A stretch of 64,000 nucleotides of DNA. It comes from Rhizobium sp. AC27/96 (GTDB lineage: Bacteria; Pseudomonadota; Alphaproteobacteria; Rhizobiales; Rhizobiaceae). Position numbers and translations under genes: made by a program. Location: the NCBI RefSeq assembly GCF_001692325.1, contig NZ_LXKN01000001.1, positions 806,001-870,000 of the forward strand, in the 5' to 3' direction. The notes beneath the pieces were generated by a model. That model ran no database searches. It was not told the origin of the DNA and saw only the letters and a program-made list of their open reading frames with translations. Shown here piece after piece: positions 47,193 through 57,491 of the stretch; position 1 is the first letter of the stretch; every line of letters begins with the position of its first letter.

Positions 47193-48356
47193 TCAGCCGA
47201 TGGCGCGATAGCCGTAGATCCAGTCCATGTCCGCCGCGAGACTTTGCGGCGGGCGGAGCGAGAGAACCAGATCACGCGCCATGCGTATCGGCCCGCGGGC
47301 ATGGTAGGCGAACTGATTGAAGGCGGCGCGCTGGCGCAGGCGGGCAATGCGCGGCGCGCGATGCTTCTCATAGAGATCGAAGGCTTCCAGTAGCGGGCGT
47401 GTCGCCAGCATGCCGGCCAGCTCGAAAGCATCCTCGATGGCCATGGCCGCACCTTGAGCGGCAAAGGGCATCATCGCGTGGGCCGCGTCGCCGATCAGGA
47501 TCGTGTCGCTGCCATTGTGCCAACGTCCCGCGCCCATTTCGTAAAGCGGCCAGAAGCTTGCTTGCTCCTGTGCTTCCAGCAATCGCAGGATTGCATCGTT
47601 CCAGCCGGAGAAGCCGCGCAGCATATTGTCTCTCTGGGCCTTGTTGCCCGTCGCATTCCAGTCCTGGCTGCTACTGCTGCCCGAAACGATGGCGACGATG
47701 TTGAAGGCCGCATTTTCCCGGATGGGATAGCAAACGAGATGGCTTGAGGGGCCAAGAAATGCCGTGACGCTGGTCTTGTTCAGGATGACCGGCGCTGCAG
47801 CCTCGGGAACCGTGAAACGCCAGGCGATATTGCCGGAAAAGAGCGGCGAGGGCGCGTCGGGCACGAGCGCACGCGTCTTTGACCAGACACCGTCGGCCCC
47901 GATGACGAGATCAAACTCTCCGCCGGAGATTCCATCAGGCATCTGTCGGTCTTTCACATCGATGCGTTGACCGAGATGCAGCGTACAGAGTGCATTGGCT
48001 GCCACCGCATCGAGAAGTGCTTTCTGCAACGTGGCGCGATGCGCGGTGCCATAGGGAGATCCCCAGCGCTGCTTGGCAAAGTTCCCGCAAGGCACCGATG
48101 CGACCTGCCGCAATGAAGAACCGGATACCAGCCGCACCTCTTCCGGCTCCAGCCAGACAGGCAGAAGAGCATCGAGCACGCCGAGCGTATCGAGGATGCG
48201 GGAGGCGTTCGGGGAAATCTGCAGGCCGGCGCCGACTTCGGTCAGCGCTTCGGCCTGTTCGAAAATATGAGAACGGATGCCGTGCCTCGCCAGCGCCAGC
48301 GCCGCCGTCAATCCGGCAATTCCGGCGCCGATGATTGCGGCTGATTTGACCGGCAT
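47193..48356 (-). CDS. FAD-dependent monooxygenase, salicylate-hydroxylase-like
   Basis: A 387-residue flavoprotein with the ADP-binding motif AIIGAGIAGLTAALALARHG, an EVGAGLQISPNA segment, and the FAD/NADPH-binding signatures DLVIGADGVWSK and GDAAHAMMPFAAQGAAMAIEDA. The family hydroxylates aromatic acids using NAD(P)H and O2. The substrate is unknown and no aromatic-degradation genes adjoin. The stop abuts that of metC. Confidence 0.88.
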   Translation of the reverse strand: MPVKSAAIIGAGIAGLTAALALARHGIRSHIFEQAEALTEVGAGLQISPNASRILDTLGVLDALLPVWLEPEEVRLVSGSSLRQVASVPCGNFAKQRWGSPYGTAHRATLQKALLDAVAANALCTLHLGQRIDVKDRQMPDGISGGEFDLVIGADGVWSKTRALVPDAPSPLFSGNIAWRFTVPEAAAPVILNKTSVTAFLGPSSHLVCYPIRENAAFNIVAIVSGSSSSQDWNATGNKAQRDNMLRGFSGWNDAILRLLEAQEQASFWPLYEMGAGRWHNGSDTILIGDAAHAMMPFAAQGAAMAIEDAFELAGMLATRPLLEAFDLYEKHRAPRIARLRQRAAFNQFAYHARGPIRMARDLVLSLRPPQSLAADMDWIYGYRAIG

Positions 48357-48385
48357 CAGGCTATGTCCGATCGGAATCTATCGGC

Positions 48386-48631
48386 TCAAGCAGCCTTGAA
48401 GTGGAAAACGCTGCCCGGCGGGATGGTCTGGTCGGCCTTCAGCGATGCATTGTAGCGATACAGCGTCGAGCAGTAGGAGCAGACCTTCTCGTTCTCGTCA
48501 CCCATATCGATGAAGATATGCGGATGGTCGTAGGGAACCGAGGCGCCGGTGCACATGAATTCCTTCACGCCGATCTCGATAACGCGGTGTCCGCCGTCGT
48601 TCTGGAAATGGGGAATATTGTGACCGGCCAT
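48386..48631 (-). CDS. zf-CHCC zinc protein, NDUFS6-like complex I subunit
   Basis: An 81-residue protein with the CHCC zinc pattern C27-x8-H36-x14-C51-x2-C54 (in EFMCTGASVPYDHPHIFIDMG and KVCSYCSTLYRY). It is the bacterial counterpart of mitochondrial NDUFS6, a zinc-binding subunit that docks late in complex I assembly. ATG 48631 gives MAGHNIPHF; the open frame extends to 48835 without conserved sequence. It follows 29 bp upstream of the monooxygenase gene on the same strand. Confidence 0.92.
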   Translation of the reverse strand: MAGHNIPHFQNDGGHRVIEIGVKEFMCTGASVPYDHPHIFIDMGDENEKVCSYCSTLYRYNASLKADQTIPPGSVFHFKAA

Positions 48632-48833
48632 GATGATCTCCAAATGCGTCTTGCCTTGAGCGGCATGAATGTTGCGCCAGACTTGGTAGCCCCTCTTTAT
48701 AATCCTTCTTATCGATTGTGTAGTGCGAAAGTCCGGCTCGGTGCAGAGATTTTTGCCCATGCGGGGTTCACCTGATATCGCCGATAAAATATGGTCCGGC
48801 GCCAAGAAGACCCCGGTTTGTGAAGACATTGCC

Positions 48834-49619
48834 ATGAATTTGAACGTTCCTGCCTTTTCCCATTTCGTCAGAGACGGCCTGAAGCTTGCCTATTTCGACG
48901 AGGGTGATCCGAACGGCACGCCAGTCCTGCTGATTCACGGCTTTGCCTCGACGGCCGTTGCCAATTGGGTCAATCCGGGTTGGCTGAAGGTGCTGGGCGA
49001 GGCGGGTTATCGCGTGATCGCCATCGACAATCGCGGTCACGGTACGAGCGACAAGCCCTATGATTCCGATGTCTACCATCCCTGGATCATGGCAGAGGAC
49101 GCGGTTGCGCTTCTGGATCACCTGGGCATCCCCGAAGCGCATGTCATGGGCTATTCGATGGGCGCGCGCGTTTCGACCTTCATGGCGATCGCTCATCCCG
49201 ATCGCGTCCGCTCGCTGGTTCTCGGCGGCCTTGGCATCGGCATGGTCGAGGGCGTCGGTGATTGGGATCCGATTGCGGACGCCCTGCTTGCGCCTTCATT
49301 GGACGACGTCACGCATCAGCGCGGCCGCATGTTCCGCGCCTTCGCCGAACAGACAAAGAGCGATCGGCAGGCGCTAGCCGCCTGCATTCAGGGCTCGCGT
49401 GATCTGGCCACAAAAGAAGATGTCGCAAAGATCGAAGCGCCGACCTTGATTGCTGTCGGCACCAAGGATGATATCGCCGGTTCGGCGCAGGAACTCGCCG
49501 ACCTGATGCAGCATGCGGAGGTCATCGACATTCCCAATCGCGATCACATGCTCGCCGTCGGCGACAAGGTGTTCAAGTCAGCAGTTCTGGACTTCTACAA
49601 GCGACTGGAAAACCGCTAG
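48834..49619 (+). CDS. Alpha/beta-fold hydrolase
   Basis: A 261-residue cytoplasmic hydrolase with the oxyanion region LLIHGFASTA, the nucleophile elbow GYSMGARVS, and the catalytic His in NRDHMLAVGD. IDNRGHGTSDKPYD is typical of esterase/haloperoxidase-like members. ATG 48834 gives MNLNVPAFSHFV; upstream frame is not conserved. Substrate unknown. Confidence 0.88.
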   Translation: MNLNVPAFSHFVRDGLKLAYFDEGDPNGTPVLLIHGFASTAVANWVNPGWLKVLGEAGYRVIAIDNRGHGTSDKPYDSDVYHPWIMAEDAVALLDHLGIPEAHVMGYSMGARVSTFMAIAHPDRVRSLVLGGLGIGMVEGVGDWDPIADALLAPSLDDVTHQRGRMFRAFAEQTKSDRQALAACIQGSRDLATKEDVAKIEAPTLIAVGTKDDIAGSAQELADLMQHAEVIDIPNRDHMLAVGDKVFKSAVLDFYKRLENR

Positions 49620-49625
49620 ATCAAG

Positions 49626-50426
49626 TCACTTGCCGGTGAATTTCGGTTTCCGGCGTGCGGCAAAGGCGGCGCGCCCCTCGGCATAGTCGGCGCTATCGAA
49701 AGTCTCGGCGCCGATGACTTCCGCCTCGCGCAGCAGATCGCCGTCCTGTTCGATGACGGCGCGGATTGCGAGTTTGGAGGCATGCAGCGCAATCGGCGCG
49801 TTGGCCGCGATCGCATGGGCGAGGGCGGATACCTCACCATCGAAAGCGCCAGCCTCTAACTCTTCCAGGAGAAATCCGGCCGCGGCCATCTTCTCGCTCG
49901 ACATTGGCGCGCCGGTAAACAGCGCAACCTTGGCCATCTGTGATCCGAGCGCGTTGACGATATCCTGCACGGCATCGGCGGGGTAGGCGATGCCGAGACG
50001 TACGGCGGGGACGCAGAAGCGCGCGCCTTGCTCCGCAATCCGCAAATCGCAGGCGGCCGCCAGCCCGAAGCCGCCGCCATAACAGATGCCGCGGATTGCG
50101 GCGATCGTCGGCACGCGGCAGTGGCGGATGGCTGTAAATGCCTCGCTGTTTGATGCCTCATAAATGACGGCCGTCTCGGCATCCTTACGCAGGCGGTCGA
50201 ATTCACGGATGTCGGCGCCAGCGGAAAAATCGGTGCCCACGCCGCGAATAACGAGCACATGCGCATGTGCCTCATCGGTCAGAAAACGAACGGCCTGGGG
50301 AATTGCGCGCCACATGGCGGCGGTTACCGCATTCTTCCTATCGGGATTTTTGATCGTGATCGTGCCTATGGCATCGCTGCTGGTTACACGAAGGAGACCG
50401 CCGGCAAAATCACGTTCGAAATTCAT
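49626..50426 (-). CDS. Enoyl-CoA hydratase/isomerase family protein
   Basis: A 266-residue crotonase-fold protein. RGVGTDFSAGADIREFDRL forms one half of the oxyanion hole and IRGICYGGGFGLAAACDLRIAEQGARFCVPAVRLGI the other. Catalytic Glu positions are not all identifiable, so hydratase, isomerase or another crotonase activity remains possible. ATG 50426 gives MNFERDFAGGLLRV. It is divergent from cysE over 76 bp. Confidence 0.88.
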   Translation of the reverse strand: MNFERDFAGGLLRVTSSDAIGTITIKNPDRKNAVTAAMWRAIPQAVRFLTDEAHAHVLVIRGVGTDFSAGADIREFDRLRKDAETAVIYEASNSEAFTAIRHCRVPTIAAIRGICYGGGFGLAAACDLRIAEQGARFCVPAVRLGIAYPADAVQDIVNALGSQMAKVALFTGAPMSSEKMAAAGFLLEELEAGAFDGEVSALAHAIAANAPIALHASKLAIRAVIEQDGDLLREAEVIGAETFDSADYAEGRAAFAARRKPKFTGK

Positions 50427-50502
50427 GCGCGCTCGACCCATTTGTCTTGTGTGGCATTTATTCTATATAATGCACGCCAGACAGAAAATCGGGAGGCCGC
50501 CA

Positions 50503-51366
50503 ATGGTCGCAGTAACGGACATTCGCCCCTTGGAGGGCCTGGGCACGGTCAAGGTCGTGGATCCCATCTGGGATAGCATGCGCGAGGAAGCTCGCACCGC
50601 CGCCGAGCGGGACCCGCTTCTGGCAGCCTTTCTCTATTCGACGATCATCAATCATCGTTCGCTGGAAGAATGCGTCATCTATCGTATCTGCGAGCGTCTC
50701 GATCATCCGGACATGCAGGCCATCCTGCTGCGGCAGACATTCGAAGAAATGCTGGCCGATTGGCCGGAATGGGGTTCGATCCTGCGCGTCGACATCCAGG
50801 CCATCTATGATCGCGATCCCGCCTGCCTGCGTTTCCTCGAAGCGGTTCTCTACTTCAAGGGTTTTCATGCCCTGCAGACGCACCGCCTCGCTCACTGGCT
50901 GTACAATCGCGGCCGGCGTGATTTCGCGCTTTACCTGCAAAGCCGCTCCTCGAGCATCTTCCAGACCGATATCAATCCGGCGGCGCGCATCGGCAAGGGC
51001 ATTTTCCTCGATCACGCGACTGGCCTGGTGGTGGGCGAAACGGCTGTTATCGGCGACAACGTATCGATCCTGCATGGCGTCACCCTTGGCGGCACCGGCA
51101 AGGAAGGCAGCGACCGTCATCCGAAGATTGCCCATGGCGTCTTGATCGGCGCCGGCGCCAAGATCCTGGGCAATATCCAGATCGGCCACTGCTCGCGTAT
51201 CGCCGCCGGCTCGGTGGTCCTCAAGGAAGTGCCGCCGAAGACGACTGTTGCCGGTGTTCCGGCCAAGGTCGTCGGTGAAGCCGGCTGTTCCGAACCCTCG
51301 CGTTCCATGGATCAATTGCTCGCCGAACGCATGGTCGTGGACCAGATCATGGGTGCTGGAATCTAA
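50503..51366 (+). CDS. cysE: Serine O-acetyltransferase
   Basis: CysE acetylates serine for cysteine synthesis. The 287-residue protein has the N-terminal helical domain (RDPLLAAFLYSTIINHRSLEECVIYRI) and a left-handed beta-helix of hexapeptide repeats with GIFLDHATGLVVGETAVIGDNVSILHGVTLGGTG, containing the catalytic Asp/His. The C-terminal tail ends DQIMGAGI, whose terminal Ile is typical for docking into CysK. ATG 50503 follows GGGAGG; another in-frame ATG is at 50470. Confidence 0.95.
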   Translation: MVAVTDIRPLEGLGTVKVVDPIWDSMREEARTAAERDPLLAAFLYSTIINHRSLEECVIYRICERLDHPDMQAILLRQTFEEMLADWPEWGSILRVDIQAIYDRDPACLRFLEAVLYFKGFHALQTHRLAHWLYNRGRRDFALYLQSRSSSIFQTDINPAARIGKGIFLDHATGLVVGETAVIGDNVSILHGVTLGGTGKEGSDRHPKIAHGVLIGAGAKILGNIQIGHCSRIAAGSVVLKEVPPKTTVAGVPAKVVGEAGCSEPSRSMDQLLAERMVVDQIMGAGI

Positions 51367-51494
51367 GGAAGGTCCAGCCTGATTTCCGAGATCGAGCGGC
51401 GTCGCCAAAGGTGTATTGGCGCCGTTCCGGTCTTTACACTGCCGCTTTTCCTATGCAAGAAGCGGCCAACCAGAGATCCTCACGGAGATGCATT

Positions 51495-51698
51495 GTGAAG
51501 CCTGACGAAATCAAGAAACTCGACGCCTATTTCAAGCGCACGCTTAACCCCCAGATCGTGGTGAAGGCCCGGCCGCGCAAGAATGATTCGGCAGAAGTTT
51601 ATCTTGGGGAAGAATTCCTCGGCGTCGTCTATATCGACGATGAAGATGGCGATCGTTCCTACAATTTCTCGATGGCTATTCTGGACGTCGATCTCTAG
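51495..51698 (+). CDS. DUF3126 family protein
   Basis: A 67-residue protein (KPDEIKKLDAYFKRTLN ... EVYLGEEFLGVVYIDDEDGDRSYNFSMAILDVDL) typical of the alphaproteobacterial DUF3126 family. Function unknown. The GTG at 51495 follows CGGAG. It lies 128 bp after cysE, an arrangement common in rhizobia, and has its own terminator. Confidence 0.88.
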   Translation: MKPDEIKKLDAYFKRTLNPQIVVKARPRKNDSAEVYLGEEFLGVVYIDDEDGDRSYNFSMAILDVDL

Positions 51699-52064
51699 GC
51701 CTTTTCGGCGATCCATTTCGCAATCGAATTTTCGAGCCGTGTTTCATTGAAATGCGGCTCTTTTCTATGGCTGCCGCCGTGATCGACAACGCCGAATTCC
51801 AGCTGAGCCGGTTGCCGCCCGGCTATGATTTTCGCGAAGAGCGGCAATATTTTTCCCAAAGCCTCTGGTTGCAGGGCGAATGATATATATTAGGAAAATC
51901 AGAATGATGCAGTGCAACCGGTGCTGCTGACATCGACCTGTTACCGGAAATGCAACCTTGAGAGGATATTGCGACGCACAAGACTACTTGACTAATGTTG
52001 CATCGCATTTAACTTTGAGGCGGTAAACCGGCCGTCGGCTGGCCAACAAAAGGGACGGAGACGC
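51699..52064. other. Intergenic region between DUF3126 and phasin
   Basis: 366 bp without a gene: the DUF3126 terminator at the left, phasin leader and promoter at the right. Beyond a GGGACGGAG ribosome site before 52065 I see no clear regulatory motif. Confidence 0.6.
51734..51764 (+). terminator. Intrinsic terminator after DUF3126
   Basis: GAGCCG/CGGCTC stem with an inner TTTCA/TGAAA helix, followed by TTTT. Confidence 0.82.
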
Positions 52065-52430
52065 ATGTTCAATTTTGAAGAAGCCAACAAGAAGGGCAAG
52101 GAAGCTGTAGACACGGCGCTGAAGAGCTATTCCGATGTCAACAAGGGTTTCCAGGCGATTGCCGCCGAAACTGCCGAATATTCCAAGAAGTCTTTCCAGG
52201 ACGGCATTGCCCATTTTGAAACGCTCGCTGGCGTCAAGAGCTTTGAAGCTGCCTTCGAACTGCAGAGCAGCTTTGTGAAGTCCGCCTACGAAAACTTTGT
52301 GGCTGAAGCCACCAAGCTCGGCGAAATGTATGCCGATCTCGCCAAGACCGCCTACAAGCCCTATGAAGCGCCTATCGCTGCTGCGACGAAGGCTGCTGGC
52401 AAGGCAACCGCGACGGCCCCCGCCGCTTAA
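52065..52430 (+). CDS. Phasin family protein
   Basis: A 121-residue phasin (FNFEEANKKGKEAVDTALKSY... KGFQAIAAETAEYSKKSFQDG) with the helical amphipathic phasin domain through about residue 100 and an Ala/Thr-rich tail. Phasins coat PHB granules and limit their size. phaC is 23 kb away on the other strand. A GGGACGGAG ribosome site and a strong terminator suggest high expression. Confidence 0.93.
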   Translation: MFNFEEANKKGKEAVDTALKSYSDVNKGFQAIAAETAEYSKKSFQDGIAHFETLAGVKSFEAAFELQSSFVKSAYENFVAEATKLGEMYADLAKTAYKPYEAPIAAATKAAGKATATAPAA

Positions 52431-52456
52431 GAATCGCCCGAAGCGATAAAATTTGG

Positions 52457-52490
52457 AAAGACCGGCTGCGCGATGCGTGGCCGGTCTTTT
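52457..52490 (+). terminator. Intrinsic terminator after phasin
   Basis: AAAGACCGGC/GCCGGTCTTTT stem with a 13-base loop and T-run. Confidence 0.88.
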
Positions 52491-52717
52491 GCGTTTTCAT
52501 AAACTTGGGCCAGCCCGGGCCATATGCAGCGACTTTTTTGGCCGCAGCCCGTTTTGTCAGCGAATTGTGATTGCAGTGTCCAGTAAGGGGCTTAAAATCG
52601 CGCCAATATGAACTACGTTAGGGGTTCGGACATTCGGCCCGACCGAGTCAATAAACCAACCCACTTGCCAAGTCGGAATGCGATAGCTTCTGCCGGATGA
52701 TTTGAGGAAAGAACGAA

Positions 52718-53071
52718 ATGATCGCTGAGCCGATCCGGATGCAAAACAACGGCGAAAGGAATGGGGAAAACGCAAACCGCGGGACCTCGGTGATTACACG
52801 CACCAAGCCCAAGACCAAAAAGCCCAACCTCTATCGCGTGCTGCTTCTGAATGACGACTATACGCCCATGGATTTCGTGATCCACATCCTGGAGCGTTTC
52901 TTCCAAAAGGATCTTGAGAGTGCCACCCGCATCATGCTTCATGTTCACAACCAAGGCGTGGGCGAATGCGGGATATATACATATGAAGTAGCCGAAACGA
53001 AGGTGAGCCAGGTGATGGATTTTGCCCGGCAGCACCAGCATCCGCTGCAATGTGTTATGGAAAAGAAGTGA
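52718..53071 (+). CDS. clpS: ATP-dependent Clp protease adaptor ClpS
   Basis: ClpS delivers N-degron substrates to ClpAP. The 117-residue protein has a disordered N-terminal tail, then [24 protein letters not shown] with the Asp/Asn contacts for the N-terminal residue and [21 protein letters not shown] with the second pocket His. It lies immediately upstream of clpA (11 bp), the standard order. This copy is the clpA-linked one; rhizobia often have a second ClpS elsewhere. Confidence 0.95.
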   Translation: MIAEPIRMQNNGERNGENANRGTSVITRTKPKTKKPNLYRVLLLNDDYTPMDFVIHILERFFQKDLESATRIMLHVHNQGVGECGIYTYEVAETKVSQVMDFARQHQHPLQCVMEKK

Positions 53072-53081
53072 GGATCTGAAC

Positions 53082-55613
53082 GTGCCAACATTTTCGCCTA
53101 GTCTTGAGAAGGCGCTGCACCAGGCACTGACTTACGCGAACGAGCGGCATCACGAGTATGCCACGCTGGAACATCTGCTTTTGGCGTTGGTTGACGACGC
53201 CGACGCCGCAGCTGTCATGGGCGCGTGCAATGTTGATCTCGACGCGCTCCGTAAGACTCTGACTGAATACGTCGATAATGAACTGTCCAACCTGATTACG
53301 GGCTATGATGAGGACTCGAAGCCGACTTCCGGCTTCCAGCGCGTCATCCAGCGTGCCGTGATCCATGTCCAGTCGTCCGGTCGCGAGGAAGTGACGGGCG
53401 CCAACGTTCTCGTCGCGATTTTCGCGGAACGGGAAAGCCATGCTGCATTCTTCCTGCAGGAGCAGGAAATGACCCGCTATGACGCGGTGAACTACATATC
53501 TCACGGCATCGGCAAGCGTCCGGGCTCCTCCCAGGCCCGCGCGCCGCGTGGCGCCGAGGAAAGCGAATCCGAAAGCAAGCCGACCTCCCGCGGCGAGCAG
53601 GAAGAGGGCAATGGCAAGAAGCAGCAGGATGCGCTGAAGGCCTATTGCGTCAACCTCAACGAGAAGGCCAAGAACGGCAAGATCGATCCGCTGATCGGTC
53701 GCCATTCGGAAGTCAGCCGCACCATCCAGGTGCTGTGCCGCCGCTCGAAGAACAATCCGCTCTATGTCGGCGACCCGGGTGTGGGCAAGACGGCGATTGC
53801 CGAAGGCCTTGCCAAGCGCATCGTCGAAGGCAAGGTTCCGGAAGCTCTGGCCGATGCGACGATCTTTTCGCTCGACATGGGCACGCTGCTCGCCGGCACC
53901 CGTTATCGCGGCGATTTCGAAGAACGCCTGAAGCAGGTCGTCAAGGAGCTCGAGGAATATCCGGGCGCCGTGCTGTTCATCGATGAAATCCACACCGTCA
54001 TCGGCGCTGGCGCCACCTCAGGCGGTGCGATGGATGCATCGAACCTGCTGAAGCCGGCTCTTTCCTCGGGTGCGATCCGTTGCATCGGTTCGACCACCTA
54101 CAAGGAATACCGTCAGTTCTTCGAGAAGGACCGGGCACTTGTCCGCCGCTTCCAGAAGATCGACGTCAACGAGCCGAGCATCGAGGATGCCATCGAAATC
54201 ATGAAGGGCCTGAAGCCCTATTTCGAAGAGTATCATCACCTGCGCTACTCGAACGACGCCATCAAGTCGGCTGTCGAGCTGTCGGCGCGCTACATTTCCG
54301 ACCGCAAGCTGCCGGACAAGGCGATCGACGTCATCGACGAAACGGGTGCCGCGCAAATGCTGCTGCCGCCGTCCAAGCGTCGCAAGCTGATCACCGAGAA
54401 GGAGATCGAGGTCACTATCGCCACCATGGCCCGTATTCCCCCGAAGACGGTGTCCAAGGATGACGAGATGGTTCTCGCCAACCTCGAACAGGAACTGCGT
54501 TCGGTCGTCTATGGCCAGGACACGGCGATCGAGGCTCTGTCGACGGCGATCAAGCTGGCTCGTGCTGGCCTGCGCGAACCGAACAAGCCGATCGGCTGCT
54601 ACATCTTCTCCGGCCCCACGGGCGTCGGTAAGACGGAGGTCGCCAAGCAGCTTGCTTCGTCGCTGGGCGTCGAACTGCTGCGCTTCGACATGTCGGAATA
54701 TATGGAGCGTCACACGGTTTCCCGTCTGCTCGGCGCACCTCCCGGCTATGTCGGTTTCGATCAGGGCGGCCTGCTGACCGATGGTGTCGACCAGCATCCG
54801 CATAGCGTGGTGCTGCTCGACGAAATCGAGAAGGCGCATCCGGATATCTTCAATATCCTGCTGCAGGTCATGGACCATGGTTCGCTGACCGACCACAACG
54901 GCAAGAAGATCGACTTCCGCAACGTCATCCTGATCATGACGACCAATGCGGGCGCATCGGAAATGGCCAAGGCCGCTATCGGCTTCGGCTCCGCCAAGCG
55001 TACGGGCGAGGATGAAGAGGCTCTCAACCGGCTGTTCACCCCGGAATTCCGCAACCGTCTGGATGCGACCATTCCGTTCGCGCCGCTGCCGACCGTCGTT
55101 ATCCACAAGGTCGTGCAGAAGTTCATCATGCAGCTGGAGGCTCAGCTTTCCGAAAGGAATGTGACCTTCGACCTGCACGAGGACGCGATCGCCTGGCTGT
55201 CAGAAAAGGGCTACGACGAAAAGATGGGCGCTCGTCCGCTGGCGCGTGTCATTCAGGAAAACATCAAGAAGCCGCTGGCGAACGAAATCCTCTTCGGCAA
55301 GTTGAAGAAGGGTGGCGTCGTAACGGTCACGGTCGGCAAGAAGGAAGACGGCACCACGGGCATCGTGCTCGAATCCGTCTCCGAGACCGCACCGATCCGG
55401 CCGAAGCCGGAAGCCGAGGTCGGCGACGTGCCGGCCGAGGTGGAGCACGATGACGGCGACACCACTGTCAAGGCCAGAAGGCGTGTCGGCAAGGCCGGTG
55501 CAGCCGCGGATGCCCGTCGCTCGGCCAAGGCCGCTGCGGCCAGCGACTACGTCGAGCCGGAAGGCAAGTCACCGCGCAAGGGTGGCACAGTGCCGAAGGT
55601 TCCGCGCAAGTAA
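53082..55613 (+). CDS. clpA: ATP-dependent Clp protease ATP-binding subunit ClpA
   Basis: ClpA unfolds substrates for ClpP. The 843-residue protein starts at GTG 53082 ([18 protein letters not shown]) and has two AAA+ modules. Walker A motifs are [15 protein letters not shown] and [16 protein letters not shown]; Walker B motifs are VLFIDEIHT and [11 protein letters not shown]. The ClpP-docking IGF loop is in [11 protein letters not shown] basic/Ala C-terminal extension (about the last 80 residues, [17 protein letters not shown]) is longer than in E. coli. The GTG follows GAGGATCTGAAC. Adaptor gene clpS adjoins. Confidence 0.96.
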   Translation: MPTFSPSLEKALHQALTYANERHHEYATLEHLLLALVDDADAAAVMGACNVDLDALRKTLTEYVDNELSNLITGYDEDSKPTSGFQRVIQRAVIHVQSSGREEVTGANVLVAIFAERESHAAFFLQEQEMTRYDAVNYISHGIGKRPGSSQARAPRGAEESESESKPTSRGEQEEGNGKKQQDALKAYCVNLNEKAKNGKIDPLIGRHSEVSRTIQVLCRRSKNNPLYVGDPGVGKTAIAEGLAKRIVEGKVPEALADATIFSLDMGTLLAGTRYRGDFEERLKQVVKELEEYPGAVLFIDEIHTVIGAGATSGGAMDASNLLKPALSSGAIRCIGSTTYKEYRQFFEKDRALVRRFQKIDVNEPSIEDAIEIMKGLKPYFEEYHHLRYSNDAIKSAVELSARYISDRKLPDKAIDVIDETGAAQMLLPPSKRRKLITEKEIEVTIATMARIPPKTVSKDDEMVLANLEQELRSVVYGQDTAIEALSTAIKLARAGLREPNKPIGCYIFSGPTGVGKTEVAKQLASSLGVELLRFDMSEYMERHTVSRLLGAPPGYVGFDQGGLLTDGVDQHPHSVVLLDEIEKAHPDIFNILLQVMDHGSLTDHNGKKIDFRNVILIMTTNAGASEMAKAAIGFGSAKRTGEDEEALNRLFTPEFRNRLDATIPFAPLPTVVIHKVVQKFIMQLEAQLSERNVTFDLHEDAIAWLSEKGYDEKMGARPLARVIQENIKKPLANEILFGKLKKGGVVTVTVGKKEDGTTGIVLESVSETAPIRPKPEAEVGDVPAEVEHDDGDTTVKARRRVGKAGAAADARRSAKAAAASDYVEPEGKSPRKGGTVPKVPRK

Positions 55614-55638
55614 CTGGCGCGTGATCGCTTGAAAACAG

Positions 55639-55670
55639 AAAGGCTGCATTGGCAACAGTGCAGCCTTTTC
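55639..55670. terminator. Intrinsic terminator between clpA and the HIT gene
   Basis: AAAGGCTGCA/TGCAGCCTTTT stem around a 10-base loop, with a T-run on the plus strand and A-run on the other, so it may serve both convergent genes. Confidence 0.85.
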
Positions 55671-55726
55671 ATTTTATTATATGAGATATCTAATGTAAGA
55701 GATGAACAGGCTCGCCTGCCTCCCGT

Positions 55727-56155
55727 TCAGCTCAGGGCTTCGATGATCTTTCTGGCGTTGTCTGCCAGCACCGCGCCATCTTCCATCTTGCCCGAATGCG
55801 GCTTCAGCGCCACGCCTTCGTGACGCGGGATGACGTGGAAGTGGAGATGGAACACGGTCTGGCCTGCAGCCGGCTCGTTGAACTGGGCGATATAGACGCC
55901 ATCGGCGTCAAACGCTTCCTGAACCGCGACGGCGACTTTCTGGACCACGGTGATCGCGTGCTGAAGCGCTGCCGGATCGGCATCGAGCATGTTGCGCGAC
56001 GGAGATTTCGGCAAGATCAGCGTATGGCCCGGCGATTGCGGCATGACGTCCATGAAGGCGACCGTGTGCTCATCCTCGTAGACACGATAGGAAGGGATCT
56101 CGCCTTTCAGGATCTTCGCGAAGATATTGTTGCTGTCGTAGGCCGCGTTGGTCAT
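55727..56155 (-). CDS. HIT family nucleotide hydrolase
   Basis: A 142-residue HIT-fold protein with the catalytic triad motif HLHFHVIPR and TVAFMDVMPQSPGHTLILPK. Such proteins hydrolyse nucleoside phosphoramidates or dinucleotides. It is on the minus strand, convergent with clpA. Confidence 0.93.
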   Translation of the reverse strand: MTNAAYDSNNIFAKILKGEIPSYRVYEDEHTVAFMDVMPQSPGHTLILPKSPSRNMLDADPAALQHAITVVQKVAVAVQEAFDADGVYIAQFNEPAAGQTVFHLHFHVIPRHEGVALKPHSGKMEDGAVLADNARKIIEALS

Positions 56156-56196
56156 CCAGGGTCTCCTCGTCTTCCGTTTGTGATTGTCGTGGACGG

Positions 56197-57384
56197 CTAG
56201 ATATCCTGCCGTTCGCCTTTGCGGAAGGGGCTGTGTTCGCTCAGAACTTCGCTCATCTCTTCCACCTGTTCCCGCTCATGCTTCAGATAGTCGGCGACCG
56301 CACGGCGCAGACCTTGATGGCCGATATAATGTGCCGAATGCGTGATGACGGGCAGGTAACCGCGCGCCAGCTTGTGCTCGCCCTGTGCGCCTGCCTCCAC
56401 GCGCTTCAATCCCTTGCTCAGTGCAAAATCGATCGCCTGGTGATAGCAGACCTCGAAATGCAGGAAGGGATGGTCCTCGATGCAGCCCCAATGCCGGCCG
56501 TAAAGCGTTTCTCCGCCGATGAAATTGATGGCGCCGGCTATGTAGCGGCCCTCGCGTTTCGCCATGACGAGCAGGACATCGTCAGCCATGCGCTCGCCGA
56601 TCAGCGAGTAGAACTTCCGGGTCAGATAGGGCCGGCCCCATTTGCGGCTGCCCGTATCCATGTAGAAGGCGAAGAACTGATCCCAGATACCTTCGGTGAG
56701 GTCACTGCCGGTCAGCCAGTCGATCGTGATCCCGTGCTCCAGCGCGGCGCGGCGCTCCTTCTTCAGCGCCTTGCGCTTGCGGGAGGCCAGCGTTTCGAGG
56801 AAGGCATCGTGATCCGAATAGCCCTCATTGATGAAATGGAACTGCTGATCGGTGCGATGCAGATAGCCATCCGTTTCGAAGACGGAAACCTCGTCTTGCG
56901 GCAGGAAAGTAATATGCGCCGAGGAAACGCCGAGCTGCCGGGTCACTTCCTTCAGGCTCTCGGCAAGCGCCGGCTGGATAGCCTCCCGATCCTGGCCGTC
57001 GGCGACCAGTAGTCTCGGTCCGGTGGCAGGTGTGAAGGGAATGGAACATTGCAGCTTCGGATAATAGCGGCCGCCGGCGCGCTCGAAGGCATCGGCCCAG
57101 CCATGGTCAAAGACATATTCGCCCTGGCTGTGGCTTTTCAGATAACCGACGACAGCGCCGATCAATTCACCGCTATCGGTTTCGAGCAGCAGATGGTTGC
57201 CGAGCCACCCCGTCTTGTCGGTTGCCGAGCCGGATTCCTCGAGCGAGGACAGAAAGGCGTGCGAGACAAACGGATTGTAGGGCAACACGCTGCTCGTCTT
57301 GGACGCCCCGGCCAGCCTGGACCAGCTTTCCGGAGCGATGTTCTTGAAGGATCGTTCGACTCGAATGGATAATTCGTCTGTCAT
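56197..57384 (-). CDS. FemAB-like / DUF482 acyltransferase-fold protein
   Basis: A 395-residue protein of the GNAT-like DUF482 family (peptidogalycan-type). It has SSVLPYNPFVSHAFLSSLEESGSA near the start and YPKLQCSIPFTPATG, RKRKALKKERR and YGRHWGCIEDHPFLHFEVCYHQAIDFAL toward the end. The family is found in alphaproteobacteria and has been linked to peptide or glycan modification, but its substrate is unknown. ATG 57384 gives MTDELSIRVERSF; the longer frame to 57435 is not conserved. Confidence 0.85.
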   Translation of the reverse strand: MTDELSIRVERSFKNIAPESWSRLAGASKTSSVLPYNPFVSHAFLSSLEESGSATDKTGWLGNHLLLETDSGELIGAVVGYLKSHSQGEYVFDHGWADAFERAGGRYYPKLQCSIPFTPATGPRLLVADGQDREAIQPALAESLKEVTRQLGVSSAHITFLPQDEVSVFETDGYLHRTDQQFHFINEGYSDHDAFLETLASRKRKALKKERRAALEHGITIDWLTGSDLTEGIWDQFFAFYMDTGSRKWGRPYLTRKFYSLIGERMADDVLLVMAKREGRYIAGAINFIGGETLYGRHWGCIEDHPFLHFEVCYHQAIDFALSKGLKRVEAGAQGEHKLARGYLPVITHSAHYIGHQGLRRAVADYLKHEREQVEEMSEVLSEHSPFRKGERQDI

Positions 57385-57491
57385 CAAATTCTTGGCGCTA
57401 GGAAGGAAGGGCGGGGCTCTCAACCACTGCGCCACGCTGGACGCAGTGGAAATTCAAGTTTGTGCATAGCCTTCCTTCGATCGAAGCCGAT

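Noticed and set aside
57415..57440. A minus-strand stretch resembling a tRNA 5' half (TGGCGCAGTGGTTGAGAGC)
   Set aside because: No anticodon arm or 3' half follows, and no integrase or mobile remnant is near, so it may be chance or an old fragment.
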